Below, one piece after another: positions 1 to 4,744 of a DNA stretch of 6,130 nt. The stretch is from contig MGOD01000068.1 of the NCBI GenBank assembly GCA_001795245.1, positions 3,728 to 9,857 of the forward strand, read 5' to 3'. Position 1 is the stretch's first letter, and the number at the start of each line of letters is the position of its first letter. The notes beneath the pieces were generated by a model. It saw nothing but the letters and a program-made list of their open reading frames with translations. It was not told the origin of the DNA and did no database searches. Origin of the DNA: Chloroflexi bacterium RBG_16_70_13 (GTDB taxonomy: Bacteria > Chloroflexota > Limnocylindria > Limnocylindrales > CSP1-4). The position numbers and the translations under genes are program-made.

Positions 1-669
1 GAGCTTCACGGCAACGAGCGGCACGTCGGCGAGGTCAACCAGATGGCCGCGGTCCTGGCCCGGGCCGAGATCGAGGCCTCGGGCGTGGACGCCCTCGTGG
101 CCGGGGACATCGGTCCCTCGGGCGCGATCATGGCGCCCATCGGGACGCTGGACTTCGACGAGGCCGTCGAGATCTTCGAGGAGCAGGCTCGGGCCCTCGT
201 CGCCGGTGGCGTCGACCTCCTGTGGATCGAGACGATGTCCGATCTCGAGGAGATTCGGGCCGCGATCACCGGGGCGCGCAGGGCCGCGCCGGCGCTGCCG
301 CTCGTGGCGACGATGACGTTCGATACGCGTGGCCACACGATGATGGGCGTCTCGCCCGAGCGCGCGGTCGGCGCCCTCCAGGACTGGGGCGCCGACGCGA
401 TCGGCGGCAACTGCGGCAACGGCCCCGATGAGCTGATCCCGGTCGTGACGAAGATGCGGGCGGTCGCCCCCGACGCCGTCCTGGTCGGGAAGTCCAACGC
501 TGGCATGCCCGAGCTCGTCGACATGAAGGCCGTCTACCGGGCCGAGCCGGCGGCCATGGCTGCCTACGCGCTCGAGGTCCGGGCTGCCGGCGCCTCGATC
601 ATCGGGGCTTGCTGCGGCTCCACGCCCGCCCACCTCCGGGCGATGTCGGAGGCGCTCGTCCCCCGCTGA
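1..669 (+). CDS. Homocysteine S-methyltransferase family protein (betaine-homocysteine type), 5' truncated
   Basis: The reading frame is open from base 1 and ends at TGA 667-669, so 222 C-terminal residues are present. The family is usually about 300 residues, so I infer that roughly 80 N-terminal residues lie outside the window. These enzymes fold as a TIM barrel and move a methyl group from a donor such as betaine or S-methylmethionine to homocysteine, giving methionine in the cytoplasm. The zinc-thiolate ligands are visible: the Cys of GGNCGNGP (codon 412-414) and the Cys pair of GACCGSTP (codons 610-615). The segments VATMTFDTRGHTMMGVSPE and WIETMSDLEEI are typical barrel strands and loops of this family. 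An internal ATG at 43 is not the start, because the frame and family-like sequence (ELHGNERHVGEV) continue to the window edge. The methyl donor cannot be decided without the N-terminus. Family assignment is secure; substrate is not. Confidence 0.9.
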   Translation, partial: ELHGNERHVGEVNQMAAVLARAEIEASGVDALVAGDIGPSGAIMAPIGTLDFDEAVEIFEEQARALVAGGVDLLWIETMSDLEEIRAAITGARRAAPALPLVATMTFDTRGHTMMGVSPERAVGALQDWGADAIGGNCGNGPDELIPVVTKMRAVAPDAVLVGKSNAGMPELVDMKAVYRAEPAAMAAYALEVRAAGASIIGACCGSTPAHLRAMSEALVPR

Positions 670-707
670 GCGGCCCGCGCCGAGGGCCGCCGCCCGTGCC
701 GGCGGGC
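670..707. terminator. Paired GC-rich hairpins between convergent genes
   Basis: The 43 bases between two convergent stop codons hold a perfect 7-bp stem, GCGGCCC (670-676) with GGGCCGC (684-690), around a 7-base loop. A second stem follows: either CCGCC 690-694 with GGCGG 701-705, or GCCCG 692-696 with CGGGC 703-707. Position and symmetry suit a bidirectional terminator for the methyltransferase and the META lipoprotein. There is no T-tract on either strand, so intrinsic termination is an inference. Confidence 0.5.
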
Positions 708-712
708 TGGCC

Positions 713-1507
713 TCAGGTCGCCGCGCGGAGGATCAGGCCGGGGCCGCCCGCGTCGAGCGTCAGCGTTCCCGCCACGATGGAATACGTGACGGTGCCCGAC
801 AGCACGGCGCCGACCGCCGCCTCGACGGCCATCGCATTTGCTCCACAGGCCATCTTCGTCAGGGCGATCGGGCCGAACCCCAGCGTCGTGGCCGTGATCG
901 CGACGCTCCCGCCGCCGCGGTTGCAGCCGGCTTCGACGTCGACGCGGCCGTCGGAGAACGTCAGCGCGGCCGTAACGCCGGCCGGGACGCTCGACACGGC
1001 GCCGCCGGAGACGAGGCCGTCGACGACCCAGCGGGTGCCGAGGAGCGGACGGTCGGGATCGGCGACCACGCGGTCCTCGAGCGTCAGGCTGACCCCGCCC
1101 TTCGTGAGCGTGAGCGTCGTCCCGTCAAGGTCGATGGTGGCCCCGTCGAGGAGATCCGCGAGCCAGATGTCCTGGGCCATGAGCGGCTCCTCGCAGGCCA
1201 TCTCGGTCGTGGCGAGGCTTCGCGCAACCAGGCGATCCCCGTCGAGCAGGTACGGCCCGCTCATCGAGTTGCAGCCGCCGCTCGCCGAAACCTGGCCGTC
1301 CTGGAAGCTGATCCGGATCTGGGTACCGGCAACGAGGTCGCGTCCCTCGACGCCCGTCGAGAGGAAGGTCCGCGCGTCGAGGCCCTGGGGCGCCGCGCCG
1401 TTGGGCGGCGAACCGCTCGGTCCGGGTGTCGCGGAACCCGCGCCGCCGGAGCAGGCCGCGACGAGGAAGGTGGCGATGAGGAAGGTGATGCTGGCTCGAT
1501 GCTTCAT
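713..1507 (-). CDS. Lipoprotein with two META (HslJ-like) domains
   Basis: This is a 264-residue protein with ATG at 1507-1505. The start is chosen because it gives a clean lipoprotein signal: MKHR, a hydrophobic stretch, then the lipobox VAAC with the acylated Cys at residue 19. The open frame continues far upstream, but only as a shadow of the glycosylase gene. A Gly/Ser/Pro-rich linker (about 20-40) follows the lipobox. Two META-type domains come next (about 45-145 and 155-262). Each has a GCN motif and a later MAC motif: Cys79 and Cys105, then Cys195 and Cys221, with exactly 26 residues between the Cys in both. META domains occur in HslJ and in many envelope lipoproteins. They are linked to stress or antibiotic tolerance, but no biochemical activity is established. 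The protein should sit on the outer face of the membrane. It lies 44 bases downstream of the glycosylase on the same strand, so co-transcription is likely. Only a weak G-rich stretch (CTGGGGG) precedes the start. Confidence 0.88.
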   Translation of the reverse strand: MKHRASITFLIATFLVAACSGGAGSATPGPSGSPPNGAAPQGLDARTFLSTGVEGRDLVAGTQIRISFQDGQVSASGGCNSMSGPYLLDGDRLVARSLATTEMACEEPLMAQDIWLADLLDGATIDLDGTTLTLTKGGVSLTLEDRVVADPDRPLLGTRWVVDGLVSGGAVSSVPAGVTAALTFSDGRVDVEAGCNRGGGSVAITATTLGFGPIALTKMACGANAMAVEAAVGAVLSGTVTYSIVAGTLTLDAGGPGLILRAAT

Positions 1508-1551
1508 GGCCCCCAGACGAGCCCGGCGCCCGCCGGTTCCCTCTGGTCGGC

Positions 1552-2481
1552 TCACATCCCGCGCCGATCCGGCGCGGCATACCGCGGGCCGTACCGGGGC
1601 GCCGCGATGCCGGAGGCCTCGAGGAGTCGGACGACCCGCGCCCGATGACCCCGCCACGGCTCCAGGAGCTCGAGCATTCGCGCGTCGTCGGCCCGTGGCT
1701 CGCCAGCCAGGGCGAACGCGACGAGGTTCGGGAGGTGGAAATCGCCGACGCTCACCGCGTCGGGGTCGCCGAGCGCGCGCAGGGTGACCTCGGCCGCGGT
1801 CCAGGGACCGACGCCTGAGTACCCGCGGAGCCGCGCCGCGGCCGCGACCCCGACCTCCCGGCGCGATCCCGGCAGCTCTGCGAGCGCCTCGAGGCGGCCC
1901 GCGTCGCGGGCCACCCGCCGGACGATGTCCGCGCGACGCTGCTCCACGCCGAGCGGGTGGAAGGCGAAGTAGGGGAGCGCGGCGAGGGCTTCGGGGGATG
2001 GCTGGAGACGAAGGCGCTGGGCGGTCGCCGCCGGGCCCGGGGCGGGCTCGCCGTGGCGGCGCACGAGCGTCCGGAAGGCATGGACTGCCTCGGAGCCCGT
2101 GACGCGCTGCTCGAGGATCGCCGGGACGAGGGCCTCGAGGATCGCGCCGGTCCGGCCGAGACGGAGCCCCGCGAGCCGCCGGGCGAGGTCGGCGACGACC
2201 GGATGAAGACGCGGCTCGAAGCCGGTCGCATCGTCGTCGAGGCCAAGGAGCGACGGCAGCCCGTCGAGGACGCGGTCCGCGCCGGGGCCCCAGGCCTCGG
2301 CCTCGAGTCGGGCTCCGCGGGCCTCCACGAGGAGCGTCGCGGGGCCGTCCGCGGTCCTCGTCGCCCGGGCCGCGGCGACGGCGCTGAGGCGCATCGTCGG
2401 GTCGCCGCGGCCCCGCACGAGGGGTCCCAGAACCAGCCCGAGGTTGAGCGGGGCGTCGAGGTCGATCGTCCGTCTGGCCAT
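1552..2481 (-). CDS. AlkA-like DNA-3-methyladenine glycosylase (HhH-GPD family)
   Basis: This is a 309-residue protein with ATG at 2481-2479. It should excise alkylated purines such as 3-methyladenine from DNA, as the first step of base-excision repair. The helix-hairpin-helix motif is at about residues 218-232 (LRGYSGVGPWTAAEV). The catalytic Asp is best placed at D247 in SVGDFHLPN, the normal HhH-GPD spacing after the hairpin. Earlier landmarks are ILEQRVTGSEA (about 122-132), which opens the catalytic helical domain, and EPWRGHRARVV (about 274-284), which matches the RPWR segment of AlkA. The N-terminal 100 or so residues would form the AlkA-type beta domain. Length is slightly above E. 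coli AlkA (282). There is no Ada domain and no adjacent ada gene. It is the first gene of a probable two-gene leftward unit with the META lipoprotein. A G-rich run (AGGGGGG) lies about 18 bases before the ATG, which is far for a ribosome site, so initiation is not well defined. Confidence 0.92.
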   Translation of the reverse strand: MARRTIDLDAPLNLGLVLGPLVRGRGDPTMRLSAVAAARATRTADGPATLLVEARGARLEAEAWGPGADRVLDGLPSLLGLDDDATGFEPRLHPVVADLARRLAGLRLGRTGAILEALVPAILEQRVTGSEAVHAFRTLVRRHGEPAPGPAATAQRLRLQPSPEALAALPYFAFHPLGVEQRRADIVRRVARDAGRLEALAELPGSRREVGVAAAARLRGYSGVGPWTAAEVTLRALGDPDAVSVGDFHLPNLVAFALAGEPRADDARMLELLEPWRGHRARVVRLLEASGIAAPRYGPRYAAPDRRGM

Positions 2482-2506
2482 CGCTGTCCGCGATTGTCAC
2501 CCCCCT

Positions 2507-2514
2507 GACATGTC
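2507..2514. promoter_or_regulatory. 8-bp palindrome upstream of the glycosylase gene
   Basis: GACATGTC is a perfect 8-bp palindrome 25 bases upstream of the glycosylase ATG, between it and the divergent RlpA-like gene. It could be an operator half or a chance palindrome; one copy without a conserved context is weak evidence. Confidence 0.2.
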
Positions 2515-2530
2515 GCGGTCGGGTGGCCGA

Positions 2531-2561
2531 TTCAACGCTGCAGGCGATTCCCGGGTACAGT
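2531..2561 (+). promoter_or_regulatory. Candidate promoter of the RlpA-like gene, near-leaderless
   Basis: TTCAAC (2531-2536) and TACAGT (2556-2561) resemble -35 and -10 boxes with a 19-base spacer. Transcription would begin about 7 bases after the -10 box, at roughly 2568-2572, almost on the GTG start. No Shine-Dalgarno sequence is visible in this gap, which fits leaderless initiation. On the other strand, TTGAAT (2535-2530) could be a -35 for the divergent glycosylase gene, but no good -10 follows it. The call rests on consensus match only. Confidence 0.35.
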
Positions 2562-2571
2562 TGTCGGCGAC

Positions 2572-3177
2572 GTGCGATCAATCCGCGTCATCGTGCGGGC
2601 GGCGCTCATCGCCGCCCTCACCGCGGTCGCCGTCCCGGCCGTGGCCACCTCGAGGCCACCGGCCACCGAGATCTCTCCCGACAGGTCTGCCTTCGCGGCG
2701 GTCCGTTTCGATGGGATGTCCGCGGGACGCTCGACGATGACCATTGCCCCAGACCAAGCGTTCAACTCGGACGGCTCGCTCGGCGCCACCGACGTTCTCG
2801 GCGACGCCATGCCCGCGGGGCCGTCGGCCGTGCCTGGCGAGCGGCCGCCCGCCGAGCAGCCGCCGGCCGACCCGATCGTGGTCGTCCTCAACCCGTGGCG
2901 CTACGACCGGAACGTCTCGTTCTACGGGCCGGGCTTCTACGGCAAGCGGACCGCCTGCGGCTACGCCTACACGACGACGATCATGGGTGTGGCCCATCGT
3001 TCGCTGCCGTGTGGCACGCTCGTGACCTTCCGGAACCCGGCGAACGGGCGGACGATCACCGTCCCGGTGATCGACCGCGGGCCGTATGTGGCCGGGCGCA
3101 CCTGGGACCTCAGCGGCGCCGCCTGCACCGCCCTCGCCCATTGCTACACCGGCCCGATCTACTGGAAGTACGGCTGA
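2572..3177 (+). CDS. Exported RlpA-like double-psi beta-barrel protein
   Basis: This is a 201-residue protein starting at GTG 2572. The start gives a signal peptide directly: MRSIRVIVR, a hydrophobic core, and a likely cut after AVA at residue 25. Residues about 26-110 are a low-complexity, Pro/Ala-rich linker. The RlpA-like domain spans about 115-199. It carries SFYGPGFYGKRTACG, then GVAHRSLPCGTLVTF and VIDRGPYVAGRTWDLS. In RlpA, a lytic transglycosylase acting on glycan strands without stem peptides, the His and Asp equivalent to H142 and D168 here are needed for activity; both are kept. Four Cys (129, 147, 185, 191) all lie in the barrel domain and could form two disulfides outside the cell. 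There is no SPOR domain and no lipobox, unlike enterobacterial RlpA, so it is probably secreted or wall-associated. Enzymatic activity is inferred; many such single-domain proteins are uncharacterised or expansin-like binders. Confidence 0.88.
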   Translation: MRSIRVIVRAALIAALTAVAVPAVATSRPPATEISPDRSAFAAVRFDGMSAGRSTMTIAPDQAFNSDGSLGATDVLGDAMPAGPSAVPGERPPAEQPPADPIVVVLNPWRYDRNVSFYGPGFYGKRTACGYAYTTTIMGVAHRSLPCGTLVTFRNPANGRTITVPVIDRGPYVAGRTWDLSGAACTALAHCYTGPIYWKYG

Positions 3178-3188
3178 GCTTGGACTGA

Positions 3189-3237
3189 GCCCGGGTCGGC
3201 GTCCCGGGCGGCGCACGGCTCGAATTCCGGGCCGCCC
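3189..3237 (+). terminator. Overlapping hairpins after the RlpA-like gene
   Basis: Twelve bases after the stop, GCCCGGG (3189-3195) pairs with CCCGGGC (3203-3209) around a 7-base loop. A second perfect 7-bp stem, GGGCGGC (3206-3212) with GCCGCCC (3231-3237), shares bases 3206-3209, so the two cannot form fully at once. The first fits a terminator for the RlpA-like transcript, but no T-tract follows. Confidence 0.45.
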
Positions 3238-3299
3238 TGGTTGGAGCGCGAGATCGGCGTTCTCCGCCGGCGCACGGGCTCGAACCCCGGCCCGCTCGG
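3195..3299. repeat. Imperfect direct repeat, two copies about 58 bases apart
   Basis: Copy 1 (about 3195-3240) and copy 2 (about 3253-3299) share TCGGCGT, then GGCGCACGG, CTCGAA and CCGG, in the same order with small gaps. The shared blocks cover about 45 bases. Copy 1 forms a strong stem (3206-3212 with 3231-3237). Copy 2 forms a shorter one, CGGGC 3275-3279 with GCCCG 3290-3294. It may be a degenerate intergenic repeat family; copies elsewhere in the genome would decide. Confidence 0.5.
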
Positions 3300-3333
3300 C
3301 CTGAGTCCGTCAGCGCACGCCTACGGCCCGAGA

Positions 3334-3369
3334 TGACGCTCCCACGGCCAGATGGCCCTCCCAGCGTCA
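3334..3369. repeat. Nested inverted repeat (hairpin)
   Basis: TGACGCT (3334-3340) and AGCGTCA (3363-3369) form a perfect 7-bp outer stem. Inside, GGCCA (3346-3350) and TGGCC (3353-3357) form a second stem, with symmetrical 5-base internal loops on each side. The structure is symmetric on both strands. It could be a REP-like element, a structured RNA or an operator. No function can be assigned. Confidence 0.5.
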
Positions 3370-3389
3370 CGGCGTCCCTTACGACCCTT

Positions 3390-3428
3390 GTCGGGACCAT
3401 CCGGCGGGACAATCTGGCGGGACCCTTG
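3390..3428. repeat. Three tandem 13-base units with CGGGAC cores
   Basis: CGGGAC occurs at 3392, 3405 and 3418, exactly 13 bases apart. The units are GTCGGGACCATCC, GGCGGGACAATCT and GGCGGGACCCTTG; neighbours agree at 9-10 of 13 positions. An 8-base direct repeat, GACCCTTG, flanks the block (3383-3390 and 3421-3428). The array ends about 50 bases upstream of the -35 box of the next gene. It could be a set of regulator sites or a leftover end of a transposable element. Thirteen is not a multiple of three, so this is not a coding repeat. Confidence 0.55.
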
Positions 3429-3474
3429 GCAGCGGCCCCCGCCTCGCGCCGCCGCTCGGGCGAGGGAAGAACGT

Positions 3475-3509
3475 GCTACTTGACAGTAGCGGATACTTCG
3501 GTCAATACT
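3475..3509 (+). promoter_or_regulatory. Promoter of the dehydrogenase gene with overlapping operator-like repeat
   Basis: A consensus -35 TTGACA (3480-3485) and AATACT (3504-3509) as -10 are separated by 18 bases; transcription would start near 3516. The -35 sits in the centre of a 6-bp inverted repeat, GCTACT (3475-3480) with AGTAGC (3485-3490). TACTT recurs at 3477, 3494 and 3506. Such overlap suggests repression by a dimeric regulator, although no regulator gene is adjacent. The sequence is visibly AT-richer than its surroundings. Confidence 0.6.
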
Positions 3510-3558
3510 TGCTTCTCTGAGATAGCATGTTACCGCTCACGAGGCAGGGGCCAGGGCC

Positions 3559-4509
3559 ATGGCCACATTCGCGGTTACCGGGGCATTCGGGTTTAGCGGC
3601 CGGCACATCGCGGGTCGACTCCTCGATCGCGGGGACACGGTCCGGAATCTCACCAACCACCCCGACCGCCCCGATCCGTTCGGCGGGCGGGTCTCCTGCT
3701 CGCCCCTCGCTCTCGACGACGAGCCGACCCTCGTTGCTGCGCTGGCCGGCATCGATGTCCTCGTCAACACCTACTGGGTGCGGTACGACCATGGTGGAGC
3801 CGGCCACGACCTCGCAGTCGAGCGCTCGCGACGTCTGTTCAGAGCGGCTGCGCACGCCGGGGTCGATCGGATCGCCCACGTCTCGATCGCCAACCCGGAT
3901 CCCTCGTCGCCGCTGAGCTACTACCGCGGCAAGGCCGAGGTCGAGGCCGCCCTGGCGGCCGCGGGCCCCTCGTTCGGCATCCTTCGCCCGACCGTCCTGT
4001 TCGGCGACAACCCGATCCTCCCGAACACGATCGCCTACCTCCTCCGCCGGCTCCCCGTGTTCGGCATTCCGGGCGACGGGCGATACGGCATCCAGCCGAT
4101 CGCCGTCGAGGATCTGGCCGATCTTGCGATCCGTCTTGCGGACGAGAGCTCGAACCGGACGATCGACGCCGTCGGGCCCGAGGTCTTCACGTTTCGCGAC
4201 TTCGTCACGGTCATCCGCGATGCGATCGGCAGCCACGCCGCCCTCCTGCCGACGCCGGGACCGATCGCGCTCGCGGCCGCGGGCCTGCTGGGACGTGCCC
4301 TCGGCGATGTCATCCTGACCCGCCAGGAGCTCGACGGGCTGATGGCCGTCCTTCTGGTGAGCCACGAGCCGGCCCTCGGCACGACGCGGTTCAGCGCGTG
4401 GCTGGCACGCAACGCCGACTGGCTCGGCCGTTCCCACCTGAGCGAGCTCGGTGCCCACTTCGACACCACGCCGCCGGTCTGTCTCGCCCGCCGCATGCTG
4501 GGGACGTGA
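3559..4509 (+). CDS. NAD(P)-dependent epimerase/dehydratase-like protein (atypical SDR, NDUFA9-like)
   Basis: This is a 316-residue protein starting at ATG 3559, with GAGG/AGGGG at 3541-3550 as the ribosome site. The N-terminus is a Rossmann nucleotide-binding motif, G8-A-F-G11-F-S-G14. The extended-SDR hallmark residues follow: a Ser in AHVSIAN (S109) and YYRGK (Y121 to K125), which fits the YxxxK catalytic pair. Family landmarks are ILRPTVLFGDN (about 141-151), LLRRLPVFGIPGDGRYGIQPI (about 161-181, seen in parts) and VEDLADLAI (about 183-191). This pattern matches the atypical SDR group containing the complex I accessory subunit NDUFA9 and many stand-alone bacterial oxidoreductases of unknown substrate. 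Because Y and K are kept, a catalytic role is more likely than a purely structural one. It is cytosolic, with no signal peptide. It is transcribed alone from the upstream promoter and converges on tnaA. The substrate is unknown. Confidence 0.9.
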   Translation: MATFAVTGAFGFSGRHIAGRLLDRGDTVRNLTNHPDRPDPFGGRVSCSPLALDDEPTLVAALAGIDVLVNTYWVRYDHGGAGHDLAVERSRRLFRAAAHAGVDRIAHVSIANPDPSSPLSYYRGKAEVEAALAAAGPSFGILRPTVLFGDNPILPNTIAYLLRRLPVFGIPGDGRYGIQPIAVEDLADLAIRLADESSNRTIDAVGPEVFTFRDFVTVIRDAIGSHAALLPTPGPIALAAAGLLGRALGDVILTRQELDGLMAVLLVSHEPALGTTRFSAWLARNADWLGRSHLSELGAHFDTTPPVCLARRMLGT

Positions 4510-4541
4510 TCCGACGCGCTTCACGGGACCGGCGAGGAACC

Positions 4542-4604
4542 TCAGCCGATCGGTTCGAACCTCACGGTGACCGCCCGCAGAGGTTTCGGCGCGACGCGGG
4601 CATC
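4542..4604 (-). pseudogene. Degenerate second copy of a tryptophanase C-terminus
   Basis: Read leftward, this stretch ends APKPLRAVTVRFEPIG followed by TGA (4544-4542). The intact neighbour tnaA ends APPALRHFTATFEPLG followed by TAG. Ten of 16 residues agree, and 27 of 36 bases agree without gaps between 4545-4580 and 4748-4783. The LR..TxxFE ending is typical of tryptophanase and tyrosine phenol-lyase. ASD (4610-4602) also matches the ASD of tnaA, but with a five-residue gap, so the similarity fades there. The frame stays open back to a stop at 4718-4716, but the rest of it (4605-4715) shows nothing recognisable. I infer the remnant of a tandem beta-eliminating lyase gene, or of a partial duplication. 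In the intact gene this His is the substrate-side H449; here Ala replaces it. The remaining 4605-4744 holds no other gene. Confidence 0.5.
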
Positions 4605-4678
4605 TGATGCGTGCGGCGACTCAAGATCGACACATTTGCGCTCGTCACGTCGCCCGGGCAGTCGATCCGGGCTACCTC

Positions 4679-4710
4679 GCCAGCTCAATTGTTGTGGGGT
4701 GATTGCTGGC
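4679..4710. terminator. Inverted repeat between the convergent dehydrogenase and tnaA genes
   Basis: GCCAGC (4679-4684) and GCTGGC (4705-4710) form a 6-bp stem. AAT (4687-4689) and ATT (4702-4704) can add three pairs after a two-base bulge. It lies 35 bases beyond the tnaA stop, a normal terminator position, and 170 bases beyond the dehydrogenase stop. No T-tract follows on either strand, so the call is tentative. Confidence 0.35.
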
Positions 4711-4744
4711 ACGACTCAGGGGACGTGTATCGCATCTAGGTCGG

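Larger units (their letters stand above)
3178..3558. other. 381-base intergenic region, structured, no gene seen
   Basis: No convincing gene lies between the RlpA-like stop and the dehydrogenase start. Open frames here lack ribosome sites and family-like sequence. The left two thirds are very GC-rich and full of inverted repeats: 3189-3237, 3334-3369 and a direct repeat 3195-3299. A block of three tandem 13-base units follows (3390-3428). The last 90 bases are AT-richer and look like a promoter and leader. I found no tRNA that folds; the TCGAA-containing segments near 3219 and 3279 resemble a T-arm only in the loop. Confidence 0.7.

Noticed and set aside
609..1787. A long plus-strand open frame opposite the META lipoprotein and glycosylase genes.
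   Set aside because: Its composition is low-complexity Arg/Pro/Ser with no family-like sequence, and it lies antisense to two well-supported genes.
713..2581. A single 622-codon open frame on the minus strand that includes the META lipoprotein.
   Set aside because: The portion upstream of 1507 is Arg/Pro/Gly-rich, overlaps the glycosylase gene in another frame, and would put the lipoprotein signal in mid-protein. It is a GC-driven shadow.
3269..3297. A possible tRNA remnant, because CTCGAAC flanked by G and C runs resembles a T-arm.
   Set aside because: On neither strand does the flanking sequence give a five-pair stem with the loop in register, and no D-arm, anticodon arm or acceptor stem can be found around it.
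3333..3596. A small 87-codon plus-strand open frame across the intergenic region.
   Set aside because: It runs through the repeats and the promoter, overlaps the start of the dehydrogenase gene and has no ribosome site.
3502..4524. A 340-codon minus-strand open frame opposite the dehydrogenase gene.
   Set aside because: It is charged low-complexity sequence antisense to a gene with clear Rossmann and YxxxK motifs, and has no ribosome site.
4546..4573. A run of palindromes (CCGATCGG, GGTTCGAACC, CGGTGACCG) as an operator or terminator.
   Set aside because: They overlap the degenerate lyase C-terminus, and part of the same sequence (CGGTTCGAAC) is in the intact tnaA coding end, so the match is better explained by duplication.
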